Shown here: positions 10,237-23,573 of the stretch, in pieces
Layout: each line of letters starts with the position of its first letter
How positions within the stretch are numbered: position 1 is the stretch's first letter
Assembly (NCBI GenBank): GCA_964058805.1
Contig: CAXKVV010001157.1
Location: 1 to 26,589 of the forward strand
DNA: 26,589 nt
Direction of reading: 5' to 3'
Source of the DNA: Schoenoplectus triqueter
Taxonomy: Eukaryota > Streptophyta > Magnoliopsida > Poales > Cyperaceae
Notes under the pieces: model-generated
What the model was told of the DNA's origin: nothing
The model's database searches: none
What the model saw: only the letters and a program-made list of their open reading frames with translations
Program-made: the position numbers and the translations under genes

Positions 10237-11789
10237 CAGATTTTTTTTTGGTAGATAAAATAATAAAAAATATGAAAGTGGTATGACTTTGCTCATGTTT
10301 TGCGCTGTTGGTCTGACTCAAGTTTGACACTCGGGTCTAGTACACTGACCTGAGTTTGACACTCGGGTCCAGATATTTTTTTCCTCTTTTGTTTGTTTAT
10401 TTATTGTTTTTAATAGATTTTAATAGTTTATTTAGTTTATTTATCATGTTTAAATATTTATTTTTTAATTTAGCTTATTTTAAAATATACCAACGGTGTT
10501 TAATTAATAACTGTTGTTAAAGTGTTGTTTAGCAACAGTTAGTAGTTAAAAATAATTGCTAAATGACTTTTTAACAATAAAATTAATGAATGGAGCTAGA
10601 TTAATTAATACCGTTGTTAAAAGTAATGTTTAGTTTTTAAAAAAATAGCTACAACGTTCTTTATGAAGTCAGATTAATATATGGAGTCAACAATTGAATA
10701 GAGTCAAATTGATTAGATAAGAATAAATATTATTGTATATTATTCACTCATTCAATAACTAATAAAAAAATATAATTTTGCTTCCAATAATAAAAAAATA
10801 TTTACTCAATAATACATACATACATTATGCTCATATAATAATATGAAAAATTATATAATTTCTATGAAAAAAAATCTAAAGAAAAAAATAAAAAACATAT
10901 GTTAAAACTTCAAATGCGTTTTTAAGCTTGAAAATAATATTTTTTTGTCATAAAAATGATGGTAACAGCGTAAACGGTTAACCTTGTAGATCTTATCGTA
11001 AGCTTTCTGTGATCATGTAACACACCTTAATCGAAAATTTCTATCAAAAATTATGGCCGTTTGAAGTTGAGATGGTCGAATTTCGGTTTTTATTTCTTTT
11101 CTCTCTTCTTCTTTCTTTTTTCTCTCTCCATCTCTCTCACCTCTCTTTTTATATATGAAAATAGATGAAAATTGGTTGATAATCCATGAGATTTAAGTTT
11201 TTAATTTTAATTTTTGAATCATTGAATTGAGTGTTGTCTAAGGTCATTTTTGTTATAGTGATAATATGGACTAACGTACTCAGTGTTAATATTGTATTAT
11301 TAGAATTATGAGATTAATATTTTTTATTAGAATTGTGAGAACAATTTATTGTTTATAACATTATATCTTTTATTATTATTTTACATAACAAAGTGATTAG
11401 ATAAACATTTAAAAAAACTAAATCAAAAAAATAATTATTTTAAACATAATAAATAAACTAATAAAATTTATTAAAAAACCAAATTAGATCCCTAATGAAT
11501 GTAATTACATAATTACACATAACAAGATAATTAAATAAATATTTTAAAATAAGCTAAATTAAAAAATAAATATTTAAACATAATAAACAAACTAAATAAA
11601 TTATTAAAACCTATTAAAAAATAATAAATAAATAAACAGAAATAAAAAAAATCTGGACCCAAATTTCGAACTCGGATTCAGGTACTAGACCCGAGTTTAA
11701 AACTCGGATGAGGCCAACAACGCAAAACGCGGATAAATTCATACCACTTTCATATTTTTTTATTATTTCATTTACCAAAAAAAAATCTG
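10237..11789. mobile_element. Non-autonomous MULE-like element with ~250-bp terminal inverted repeats
   Basis: The termini match perfectly for 17 bases: CAGATTTTTTTTTGGTA at 10237-10253 and its reverse complement ending at 11789. The inverted match continues imperfectly for about 250 bases (10237-10489 against 11537-11789), including ACTCGGGTCTAGTAC in both arms. It is flanked by the 9-base direct repeat TTTTAATCT at 10228-10236 and 11790-11798. A 9-base target-site duplication with long terminal inverted repeats is diagnostic of Mutator-like elements. No transposase frame remains in the 1,553 bases, so movement would need an enzyme from elsewhere. Confidence 0.82.
11383..11615 (+). repeat. 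Internal direct duplication (~100 bp) in the MULE-like element
   Basis: The segment 11383-11480 (ACATAACAAAGTGATTAGAT onward) is repeated imperfectly at 11517-11615 (ACATAACAAGATAATTAAAT onward). Both share AAACATAATAAA and AAATTTATTAAA-type sequence. The second copy is part of the right terminal repeat, so part of the arm has been duplicated inward. Confidence 0.6.
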
Positions 11790-11799
11790 TTTTAATCTC

Positions 11800-12115
11800 C
11801 TCAAATGCAGAAATCTGCAATAGCAAGTAAATAGATGGAGAAGAAACAAACAATAATGACGCTAAAATGGTGTGCGCGACGCTGCGAACCTTTTCTGTGT
11901 CCACGTGGCCCGCATGTGGTCCTGATTTCTGATTTCTGAATGATATTTCTTGGGGGCGATGCCGCGATCAGATTCTCTCTCTCTCTCCGGTAATTTAGTG
12001 CGGTTTCTCTGAAGCATTCTAAACGAAAGTCTTCCTTGTCTGATCACTGACAAGTAACTTCCAGCCTTTCCAGGGTTCCACGCTTCCAGTTCCAACTTCC
12101 ACGTTGACTGCATCA
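11800..12115. other. Spacer of higher GC content, no assigned gene
   Basis: After the MULE-like element the base composition rises. CACGTGGCCC occurs near 11903 and a CT run, (CT)5-like, near 11975-11987. The open frames on the minus strand are not protein-like. This could be a leader for the small frame at 12116, but that is unproven. Confidence 0.3.
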
Positions 12116-12262
12116 ATGGCTACTCGGCGTAGTACGCATATGATCTTACATCTAAATGGGTCCGTTGAGGTGACAGCAATTGACCCAATCACAGGACAGA
12201 TTGGTTTGGATCTAAACGGAATTCGCATCCTGGACCTGCTACACAGCTTAGTCCTAAAATAA
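12116..12262 (+). CDS. Small 48-codon ORF of unknown function
   Basis: The ATG opens a 48-aa frame beginning MATRRSTHMILHLNG and containing AIDPITGQIGLDLNG, ending in a TAA. It sits in sequence less AT-rich than its surroundings and its residue mix is protein-like, but I recognise no family. It may be a truncated remnant of a longer gene broken by the nearby elements. Length alone is not evidence of coding. Confidence 0.2.
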   Translation: MATRRSTHMILHLNGSVEVTAIDPITGQIGLDLNGIRILDLLHSLVLK

Positions 12263-12299
12263 CAGTTCAGATTTTACGAGCAGTTACGATAGAGAATAA

Positions 12300-12568
12300 G
12301 GGCCCGTTCGTTTTTTCAACTTTCGCTGGTCTCCATAAAATTAAGACCGTGGCATCCGTTGTTCTGAACAAAGGAAGCCAGCGAAAAATTCAGTCCGACT
12401 TAAATTTTTCAAAACCTGGTTTTACACTACTTTTTGTCTCTACTTTTATCAATTTTTGCATTGAAATTTTCAAAACCGTGACTTTAGATGAGTACATCGA
12501 ACAGCTCAACGTTAAAAAAAATTAAAGCCCTGGTTTGCTACTCCAAAACCGTGTGAGCGAACGGGCCC
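12300..12568. mobile_element. Short TIR MITE (PIF/Harbinger- or hAT-like)
   Basis: GGGCCCGTTCG at 12300-12310 is the exact inverted complement of CGAACGGGCCC at 12558-12568, giving a 269-base element without coding capacity. The left flank is TAA; the right flank is TTAA, so a TAA target-site duplication fits only if the right end carries one extra T. GGGCC-type termini and a 3-base TWA duplication are typical of Tourist/PIF-Harbinger MITEs. An internal smaller inverted pair (TTTCGCTGG and CCAGCGAAA) lies near 12322-12330 and 12379-12387. Superfamily is tentative. Confidence 0.7.
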
Positions 12569-12645
12569 TTAAGGATCCTCTAAATGAGTCCTCTACAAAA
12601 TATATACGAGGTTGTTTTTATAAGAAAGATGATATTCAACTTCAA

Positions 12646-12713
12646 TCAAGGTCTCAATTTTCATAATGTGACCTCTCCACGTCAAGTCCTCAATTTCATA
12701 ATGTGACCTCTTG
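12646..12713 (+). repeat. Short tandem duplication
   Basis: Two adjacent near-identical segments share CTCAATTTTCATAATGTGAC and CTCAATTTCATAATGTGACC, followed in both by CTCT. The unit is about 37 bases. It lies in non-coding DNA. Confidence 0.6.
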
Positions 12714-14324
12714 CGATGTTTTTCCCCCCAAAAATCAATATTTCACAAATAGAAAAGATCATGCACAAATTAAAAGGAGAATAAATAATGAACAAACCTG
12801 GACGCCATAATCTCTAAAGCAACATTTTCATAGAGCTAAAGGTTTGCGTTCTTAACAAGGAAAAACTCCAGAAATCCATAAAGTAAAGAAATTGCTAACA
12901 TTACAAAAGTCAAATTTAAGAAAACAAAATTCAGGAGAATCAGGAGCGTAGTCTGCATAATTAACAATTCCAATTATTAATACATAAAAAAAGTTAATTT
13001 TCAAATATTTCAAAACATGACACATCATTACTCTTCTCCATCATTGATTGTTTTTAAATCTTTTTATCTACTTAAATCTAATGATTCATATATATTTCTT
13101 CTCTCTCGTCATTTAAAATAGATGAGTGTAATATATACTTGAGGTCAAATTTAACTTTAACATGATCTAATTTTTTAGTATTATTCTTTAAAGATTATTA
13201 TATTTGATTATATTATTATTATATACATTGTTAGTATTTAAAAAATTATGTTCAAAATTTTTATTGAATATATTTAAAATTATTATATTTTTAATTATTT
13301 ATTTGAGAACTATTTTGTACGGATGGAGCCGAGCTACAACCTTAGTAATATATAACTCATATTGTGTAGTATACGAAATGTACTTGCTATTTATCATAAT
13401 TCTGCTTTGTATCTGTTTTTAAATTAACTTTAAAATAATAATTAATTTGCATATGGCAATATATCATCTAAAAAAATGAAAACAAATGCTTAAAAATTTT
13501 AAAATGAATTTTTTTTATATCCAGAATATTTTGATATAGTGAATTTATTAAGCAGTACAAATCAAAATTTGGATATATGAAAGTATATTTTTTAGTCAAA
13601 ACTCACCGAAATTTTTGATAAGTTTTATGAACAAGTCCATACTAGTAAAAAGTAATTGAGGTTGGCCAAACAATTTCAATCGGCCCTAGTATAAATGTAG
13701 TTCTGACATGAGACCAAAGAAGATTAGCCAAACAAAAACTGCTGGTGGACATGCATAGAGATAAGAATGAAACATGCAAAAGGGAAGTTACAATTTCGAG
13801 GGAAAAAAAATTAAACAAGTGAGATTTCGGAACTTTTATAAATGCATGCCGATGTAGTTTGTATTTATTCCCTATGTAATCTGCAATTGTAATTTTTTTA
13901 TTTTCTCCAATACAATTGTTAGTTGGCACTTGGCATTTCCTTCAAAAGAAAAAAATATATATATAGTATAGTTCACTTTATTTAATATTAGCAATTTTAG
14001 GACTTCGGAACTCGTAATTCCAAAGGTAATGTAAACAATAAGGATAAAACTTCAGTACCTAATTCAAGCAATGCTAAATAACACAGTTAATCTAACTATT
14101 ATATCAAACCATAATTCCAGTTTAAACCTTCCTATTCTAATCTACTAGAAAAAAAAAAGTATCCCAGAGTTACTTCAAAAAAAAAAAAAAGGTTACGATG
14201 GATATGACGAGCCTTACACTAAAACAATAAAAACAGCCGATTTTTATAGAAAAAATTGCTTCAAAAAAAATATCATGGAAATGTTATCGTGCTGTCAGTA
14301 ACTGCAGCAGAAGAAAATGAAGGT
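12714..14324. other. AT-rich intergenic DNA without recognisable genes
   Basis: Long AT-rich stretch. Frames such as 13204-13422 (+) and 13642-13929 (-) are low-complexity or biased and resemble nothing I know. Poly-A/T runs are common (for example near 14176-14191). No terminal repeats with duplications were found here. Confidence 0.5.
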
Positions 14325-15394
14325 CTACAATTCATCCTGATCAGCACTGCTGCTCTTAGAACCAGCATCCGGAGCACCGCCAGATCTCTGATAAACGGCG
14401 CTGATAATTGGATTACATACATCCTCGATCTCCTTCAACTTCTCTTCGTAATCCTCCTTTTCGGCACTTTGGTTGTCATCCAACCACTTCAAGGTCTCCT
14501 TCACAGCTTCCTCAATCTTCCCATTTTCTTCACTCTCCAACTTATCAGCAAGCTTGTCCTTGTCAGAAACAGTGTTTTTCATGTTGTACACATAGGTCTC
14601 GAGCGAGTTCCTTGCATCTATTTTTTCCATGAGTTTATTGTCCTCTTCATCAAACTCCTCTGCCTCACGGACCATGCGTTCAATTTCTTCTTGGCTGAGA
14701 CGGCCCTTCTCATTTGTGATTGTAATTTTTGCCGACCTTCTAACAGCCTTTTCCACTGCCTCCACATTTAGGATGCCGTTGGCGTCAATTTCAAAGGTGA
14801 CTTCAATTTGAGGTGTACCCTGTAGAAAAGTGATGGAAGTTTTTACTGTGTACAATTCAGAGAGTACCCAACAAATTGGTGTATATTTAGAGGGACGGGA
14901 AATTGAATAATTTCTGGCATTGATCATTAGTTCATTACTAATACTAAGCTTGGAGCAGGTGGAATGCCAGAGAGATCGAACTTTCCAAGAAGTCTGTTGT
15001 TCTTGGTCATATTTCTCTCACCCTCGAACACCTATGAAAAATCTCTTGGTTAGCATATGTGATTATGTGAACTCCCAGTTGAATTATTAATCAGAAAAAT
15101 CAGAGAGCTAAATCAGTACTGAAAGATTTGTACCTGAATTGTGACAGTGGTCTGTTGGTCCATATAAGTGGTAAAAACCTGAGACTTCTTGGTCGGGATC
15201 ACAGTGTTTCTAGGGATACTATGCGTTCGATTTATAACCGTTGAATCAGTATTACGGCTGTCCGCGATCACTACGGCAAAGGCTAAGATTCACGGGGTGT
15301 CAAAAACGGACACTTTACGTCTGTAAATTACTGTAGGCGATTTGAATTCATATAAGAGGTGCAACATCCAAAAGAAGGATATCTGTTCACCAAT
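14325..15394 (-). pseudogene. 3' fragment of a BiP (HSP70) gene copy, broken
   Basis: Matches exons 6-8 of the intact BiP gene at 18930-22825, same orientation, with introns in the same places, so it arose from DNA duplication and not from processed mRNA. The exon 8 equivalent is open and starts [10 protein letters not shown]; it ends DQDEL instead of DHDEL. The exon 7 equivalent (14949-15031) has the same 83-base length. Lesions: exons 1-5 are absent; the donor after exon 7 is CT instead of GT; one base is missing at the exon 8 acceptor junction; about 40 bases of exon 6 are replaced by 134 unrelated bases (15219-15352). The very conserved [12 protein letters not shown] region reads [12 protein letters not shown], which indicates relaxed constraint. 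No functional chaperone can come from it. A short C-terminal transcript is possible but not shown. Confidence 0.92.
15219..15352. other. Foreign 134-base block inside the BiP pseudogene
   Basis: Flanking sequence matches exon 6 of the intact gene up to TAGGGATA (ends 15218) and resumes at TAAGAGGTGCAAC (15353). The intact gene has about 40 bases between these points. The inserted block has higher GC than its surroundings and includes CCGTTGAATCAGTATTACGG. No terminal repeats or target duplication are obvious, so this looks like a deletion with filler DNA or the remnant of a transposon. Confidence 0.7.
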
Positions 15395-15753
15395 TAAATG
15401 AAAAAAAAAATAAACCAGACTTCCAAGATGCTCAACATTACTTTCCGGATGAAAATATATTCCTGGATTTAAATATTTAAAACTTTCACCTACTATCTAC
15501 TAAGCAATCCAGCAACAAAGAAAAGGCCATTAAAACAGTCACCACTCAGCAATGAGTATGATCTTTAATTTCCGACATCTCATATTAACTAGTAGCAGAC
15601 AGGTTCCAAGAGATGCCAAAAAGAAAAAAAAATTGTCCTCAACAACCCAAATTGCTTCTTTTTAAAATAAAACCAACCTAAATTGCTGACTATTATGGTT
15701 TACTATTCACTCAATATTTAAATTTCCAAATATCCAAAATTTACCTTTTATTT
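15395..15753. other. Spacer upstream of the BiP pseudogene
   Basis: Similarity to the BiP gene ends just past the exon 6 equivalent. AT-rich sequence without recognisable features follows. The upstream BiP exons are not present here. Confidence 0.5.
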
Positions 15754-16400
15754 TGTAACGCCCCGATTGAGACGCTACGGTATCTTCTACATCCATCTGA
15801 CTGGCTGCAACATGCGTCACAAACAAATAAAAAATAATAAAGAAACAAAACAGAGTCAACTTACAAAACTCAATAATAGATTATTTAACGACACAACTTA
15901 TCTATAACAATATTATAAATAATACAGTCTCATTCAAAATATTTTAAATAATAATAATTCATTCTTATATATTAAACCATATATTTCAAGCAATTATGCA
16001 TAAATACATGAATATCATATATCATGCCTAGCGTGATAAGCAGGGGATATCTCATAAATCCGCTAGAAAGTGGGACTCCGTAGAGTCATCTTGTACTCTC
16101 CCTTTCGGAGTAAGAAAGGGTTAGCTTACGACATATTCAATTATGCATAATTTGATCAATTTCATCATCAGCACTCATTCAATATTTAATTTAGACAATC
16201 TAGGTTATCGACCCATATCATAAGTTAAAGGTCATTCCACATAATTCAGGTCATGTGTCGATCGAGAGTTCTTGGCAACCTGTTGAGTTATAGAGGGTTC
16301 TGGTTACCTTTTAAGATTACAATTTCAAGACTCGATCCTTGACGGAAACCTCGATTCGGAATTTGAACTGTGACACCTACTCGAATCATAATGATTTATT
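15754..16400 (-). mobile_element. Possible LTR-retrotransposon fragment
   Basis: TGTAACGCCCCGATTGAGAC at 15754, read on the minus strand, ends in GGGGCGTTACA, a familiar 3' end of plant Ty3/gypsy-type LTRs. The following several hundred bases are less AT-rich and more complex than the surroundings (for example CTCCCTTTCGGAG near 16098). I could not fix the other end or a 5-base target duplication, and no gag or pol sequence is visible. Treat as a tentative solo or partial LTR. Confidence 0.3.
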
Positions 16401-16740
16401 AATAAATATTTCTTTATTTATTAAGTAGCCATTAAGTAATGAGGTTAAACTGTAAAATTTAATCCATTTATTTTATTAACTCTTGATGTATATATAAATA
16501 ATATTAAAATGATGTGATTTTTTGTATACATATATAAGATGAGATATATAAAATATTTACTCAATTAATTTTATTATTTAAAAATTTAAATAATAATTAT
16601 TTATTATTTAATTTTATGAACACTGATATAGTACTAATGATCATGATAATTTGATTCCTCCTCTTTTAAAATATGATTAATGCCTCAGATTGAAGATATA
16701 GTGTTATTTCTCAAAATGAGATTTCCTATGACATTATTTC
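16401..16740. other. AT-rich spacer
   Basis: Very AT-rich DNA between the LTR-like fragment and the hAT-like element. No gene or repeat could be delimited. Confidence 0.45.
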
Positions 16741-16748
16741 TGTATAAT

Positions 16749-17614
16749 CAGGGGCGGAGGGAGGGAGGGAATGGGAGTGCTTTGGGCATTATTCACCCCC
16801 AATGTCCCCAAAGCATATACTAAGTATATGACGCTTGATTAAATTTTTAATAATATATATAGATTGACCTCTTATTAAAATTATATGTTGATTATTAAGT
16901 TGTTAATTATATATTGATTGTTAAGCTATTATTTCAGTAAACTCTAAATTGATAAAGTAAAGTTATTATAAATTTTTATCTTCAGTTTATAATTTGTTCG
17001 TAATTATATTAATTGTTTCAATTTTTTTACTTTCTATCTAATTCATCATTTTTTATTTAAAAAATATTTTATATTCAAAAGTTTATATTTGATATATTTA
17101 ATTTACTCTTTATTTTTTAGAATTAAGCTAAATTACTGTGACATTGTCCAAGATATAATTTTATCTTCGAACTAATGTTTTTCTAAAAATTCTTCAAGCC
17201 ATCAATATCTTTTGGCTACCAATATATTTGCTAATCAATTATATATTTTTAATATTTTCATCCAAACTTTTTTATTTTATGTCGAAATCATAAGGTCAGT
17301 TATATGGAATCATATTGATTGGACTTGAATTTTAATGTAATTGATCTCAATAATTAGTATTCCAATAAATTATGTTAGAAAGCATTTTTTTTATTGCATT
17401 TCATTCCACCGCATCAAATTTCATACAACATAAAAAAATTAAAAGAATGGTTATGGTTATAAAAATAAAACTCAAAAAGTATTAATAAATTACCATTATT
17501 GCTGATACGAGTATCTAATTTATTTATTTTTGCTTTATTATATTTATTATATTATTTTTCTATAATTATATATTAAAATCTCGGCCCCCTATTCAAAAAT
17601 TCTAACTGTCCCTG
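16749..17614. mobile_element. Non-autonomous hAT-like element with 8-bp target duplication
   Basis: The left end is CAGGGGCGGAGGGAGG, the right end TCTAACTGTCCCTG. CAGGG...CCCTG termini with G-rich and CGGCCCCC subterminal sequence are typical of plant hAT (Ac/Ds-like) elements. The flanks carry an 8-base direct repeat with one mismatch, TGTATAAT (16741-16748) and TGTATAAA (17615-17622), the duplication length expected for hAT. The inner ~800 bases are AT-rich without transposase, so the element is a deletion derivative. Confidence 0.8.
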
Positions 17615-17622
17615 TGTATAAA

Positions 17623-18113
17623 TAGTGTGTTGAATTCATTATTTATTTTGTTTTATGTTTCTTACACCAAAACACCAATTATTTGATTTGTAACGGTAGA
17701 GCAAACTTACTTATTTGCTCTATCTACTTGCTCCTTTTTTCTGTATTGTCTTTCCAATAAAAATAGGAAACACATCTAGCTTCTTCCTTTTTCCTCTTTT
17801 GAAATATATTTTTATGAGTCTTTCTAAATAACCTTTGAAGATTTCAATCATGCAATGTAATTTCCTGTATTCTTTTTCAAAATTTGTTTTTAAGAGAGAA
17901 AATTTCATCAATGTGTCATTGTGAAGTTTCTGCTTTGGGAGTATCATCTCATTTCTGACCATGATGTTTAAATATTGCTTTTATAGGATCTGCTGGTATT
18001 CTACATCTTATAGGTGGTTTTTTTGTTTGAAATAACAGTTTCGTTAATCGTCACAGTCAGAAGCATGTATACAGTATACGAGTATGAAGATATTTATTTC
18101 AGTTTGAAATTGG
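17623..18113. other. AT-rich spacer, no gene
   Basis: The frame at 17720-17962 (-) is Lys-rich and resembles no known family. Nothing else is supported. Confidence 0.4.
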
Positions 18114-18274
18114 GACGACATGCAGCTTGTGGCAGCGACACCGGAGCGAGAGAGGTGGTCTTAGAGAGTGTCCTAATGGAAGGTCCTGGTCTCATCATAT
18201 CAATCAGCCGACGTCGCCACTTGCCAGGATGCGGAGCTGCCAAAGCTTCGGTCGGTGTAACGGGATCAATTTAA
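18114..18274. other. GC-richer island open on both strands
   Basis: About 160 bases with much higher GC than the flanks. A plus-strand frame ends at 18274, and a minus-strand frame is also open for more than 50 codons (including MMRPGPSIRTLSKTTSLAPV). Neither resembles a protein I know. It could be a captured gene fragment or an exon remnant. Confidence 0.2.
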
Positions 18275-18382
18275 AGGGTTAATATTTTTACTCCAAAAGA
18301 TGAACGGTTGTGATTTATTTGGTCGGCAACAAGGCGTTGTGGGAAATCACAACGAATGTATGGCAAAGAGAAACGAAACAGA

Positions 18383-18565
18383 GAGGTTCAAAAGGCTTTG
18401 ATCCTAAAATTTTGGTTCAAAGCTTTCTCTCAATCATTGATTTTACATTAAGATTCATAAAAAAAAAATTGAACAAATAAAAAATATGAATCTCAATATA
18501 AAATCAAAATCAATGGACAAAAGAGATTTTAAACCAAAATTTGAGCTTAAAATCTTTTGAACCTC
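18383..18565. repeat. Hairpin-forming inverted repeat (MITE-like), 183 bp
   Basis: The left arm starts GAGGTTCAAAAGGCTTTGAT and the right arm ends GAGCTTAAAATCTTTTGAACCTC, with inverted matches through nearly the whole 183 bases (arms about 85 bases, short A-rich centre near 18470). It would fold into a long imperfect stem if transcribed. No clear target-site duplication flanks it, so the family is unassigned. It lies about 365 bases beyond the BiP stop codon. Confidence 0.7.
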
Positions 18566-18929
18566 CCCAATTCCGAAACGGAACCGGCGAAGAAGTTTGA
18601 ACATCAATTAGCCGAGCCTCCGCATTAATTAGCGTGCGATACTGACAAAAATGGTGCTGACACAGATTTCAGACAGCAAACGAATTAATGAAGTACCAGA
18701 ATTCAAGGTTTTTAATTTCAAGTTTTAACATATAGTTTTCAAGTATCTTAACAAAATCAGGACCATTAGAATACATCCTTGGTTTCAAAAAAGAAAAAAA
18801 AAATATCCCAAACCAAATTCATTTGTTCCCACTAACAGAACAAACTAATCACATGGGGAGGATTGAATTGAGATGAAAGGGTAAACAAAAACAAATAAAA
18901 ACCTAATAACAAAACCACATTAAAACAGC
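18566..18929. other. BiP 3' flank
   Basis: Includes the presumed 3' UTR of BiP (minus strand, immediately left of 18930). No other feature is visible. Confidence 0.5.
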
Positions 18930-22825
<3,896 letters not shown>

Positions 22826-22950
22826 TCTGCGTCTGTTTTCTCCCACTCCTTTATCGGGGTTTTTTTCTCGTGTTCTTTTCTCCTGTCCTCGTTCTCCTTT
22901 GTTTTCTCTCTTCTACTAACCCTTGAACATACATACAGAGGGGGGATCGC

Positions 22951-22962
22951 TTTTATTTATAG
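22951..22962 (-). promoter_or_regulatory. TATA box of BiP
   Basis: On the minus strand this reads CTATAAATAAAA, a near-consensus plant TATA box about 126 bases upstream of the BiP ATG at 22825. It is followed by a CT-rich leader. Confidence 0.75.
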
Positions 22963-23021
22963 AGTGATTCTGAGTTCCGTTTTTTGCCACAAGGGAGAGA
23001 GAAACATGTCATTACTGATTA

Positions 23022-23032
23022 CGTGGCCCAAT
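23022..23032 (-). promoter_or_regulatory. ERSE-II unfolded-protein-response element upstream of BiP
   Basis: The minus strand reads ATTGGGCCACG, an exact match to the ERSE-II consensus ATTGG-N-CCACG, 60 bases upstream of the TATA box. ERSE elements are bound by NF-Y together with ER-stress bZIP factors (bZIP28/bZIP60 class in Arabidopsis). The overlapping plus-strand GATTACGTGGC is close to the bZIP core. A second CCAAT (23058-23062) and GATGACGATGACC (23084-23096) lie further upstream and may add to control. Activity is inferred from consensus and position. Confidence 0.8.
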
Positions 23033-23096
23033 AAGAAGATCGAAAGAGTATGATTGTCCAATAAGAACTTGACATGCTGTTGGGATGACGATGACC

Positions 23097-23560
23097 GTTC
23101 GTTTGTTGATCTGGCGATCCAGAAGCCTCCATTCCTTTCCCGAACACGTAATAATTCAAACATTATTTTTTCTTAAAATTTTCTGTTCGGTCGCTGCACT
23201 AAACTTTTATAACGGACTTTTACGGATACATCCTTCAAATCATAATATTTCAGTATCAGTTTGATTATTCTTTGTGCAGTACTGCAGTCAACGCGTAGCC
23301 GGTCAAAGCTGCACTTTTTTTTTCCAAATTTTGTGCTAAGGTGACGTTATTATGATATTTATTAGTAGTACTACTTTTTATTAAAGTAGCAACAATTTTC
23401 AAATAAATTTTATTTTCATTTAGCTCTACATAAAATAAGATTTCGTTAAAATGATAGTTGTCGTATGCACGGATCAATTTTTATTTTTTCTTTAAAAATT
23501 GCCACGTACATTAAGAAAAGCAATCTAATTAAAATTGATAACCTAAATAAATGAGTTTTA
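23097..23560. other. Distal BiP upstream region, AT-rich
   Basis: No gene supported. It carries the outer part of the BiP upstream region and AT-rich spacer. Confidence 0.4.
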
Positions 23561-23573
23561 GGGGGGGGGGGGG
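23561..23573 (+). repeat. G13 homopolymer
   Basis: Thirteen consecutive G in otherwise AT-rich DNA. Length is prone to sequencing error and slippage. Confidence 0.9.

Noticed and set aside
11614..12228. Minus-strand ORFs of 69-96 codons between the MULE-like element and the MITE
   Set aside because: They run from the transposon arm into its flank and change frames without splice support. No domain is visible.
14325..14927. A separate 200-codon HSP70-like gene
   Set aside because: Only the exon 8 part is BiP. The N-terminal ~36 codons are intron read-through, and the splice sites and upstream exons are damaged or missing, so it is part of a pseudogene.
17720..17962. 80-codon lysine-rich minus-strand ORF
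   Set aside because: Composition is explained by AT richness. There is no family resemblance and no supporting signals around it.
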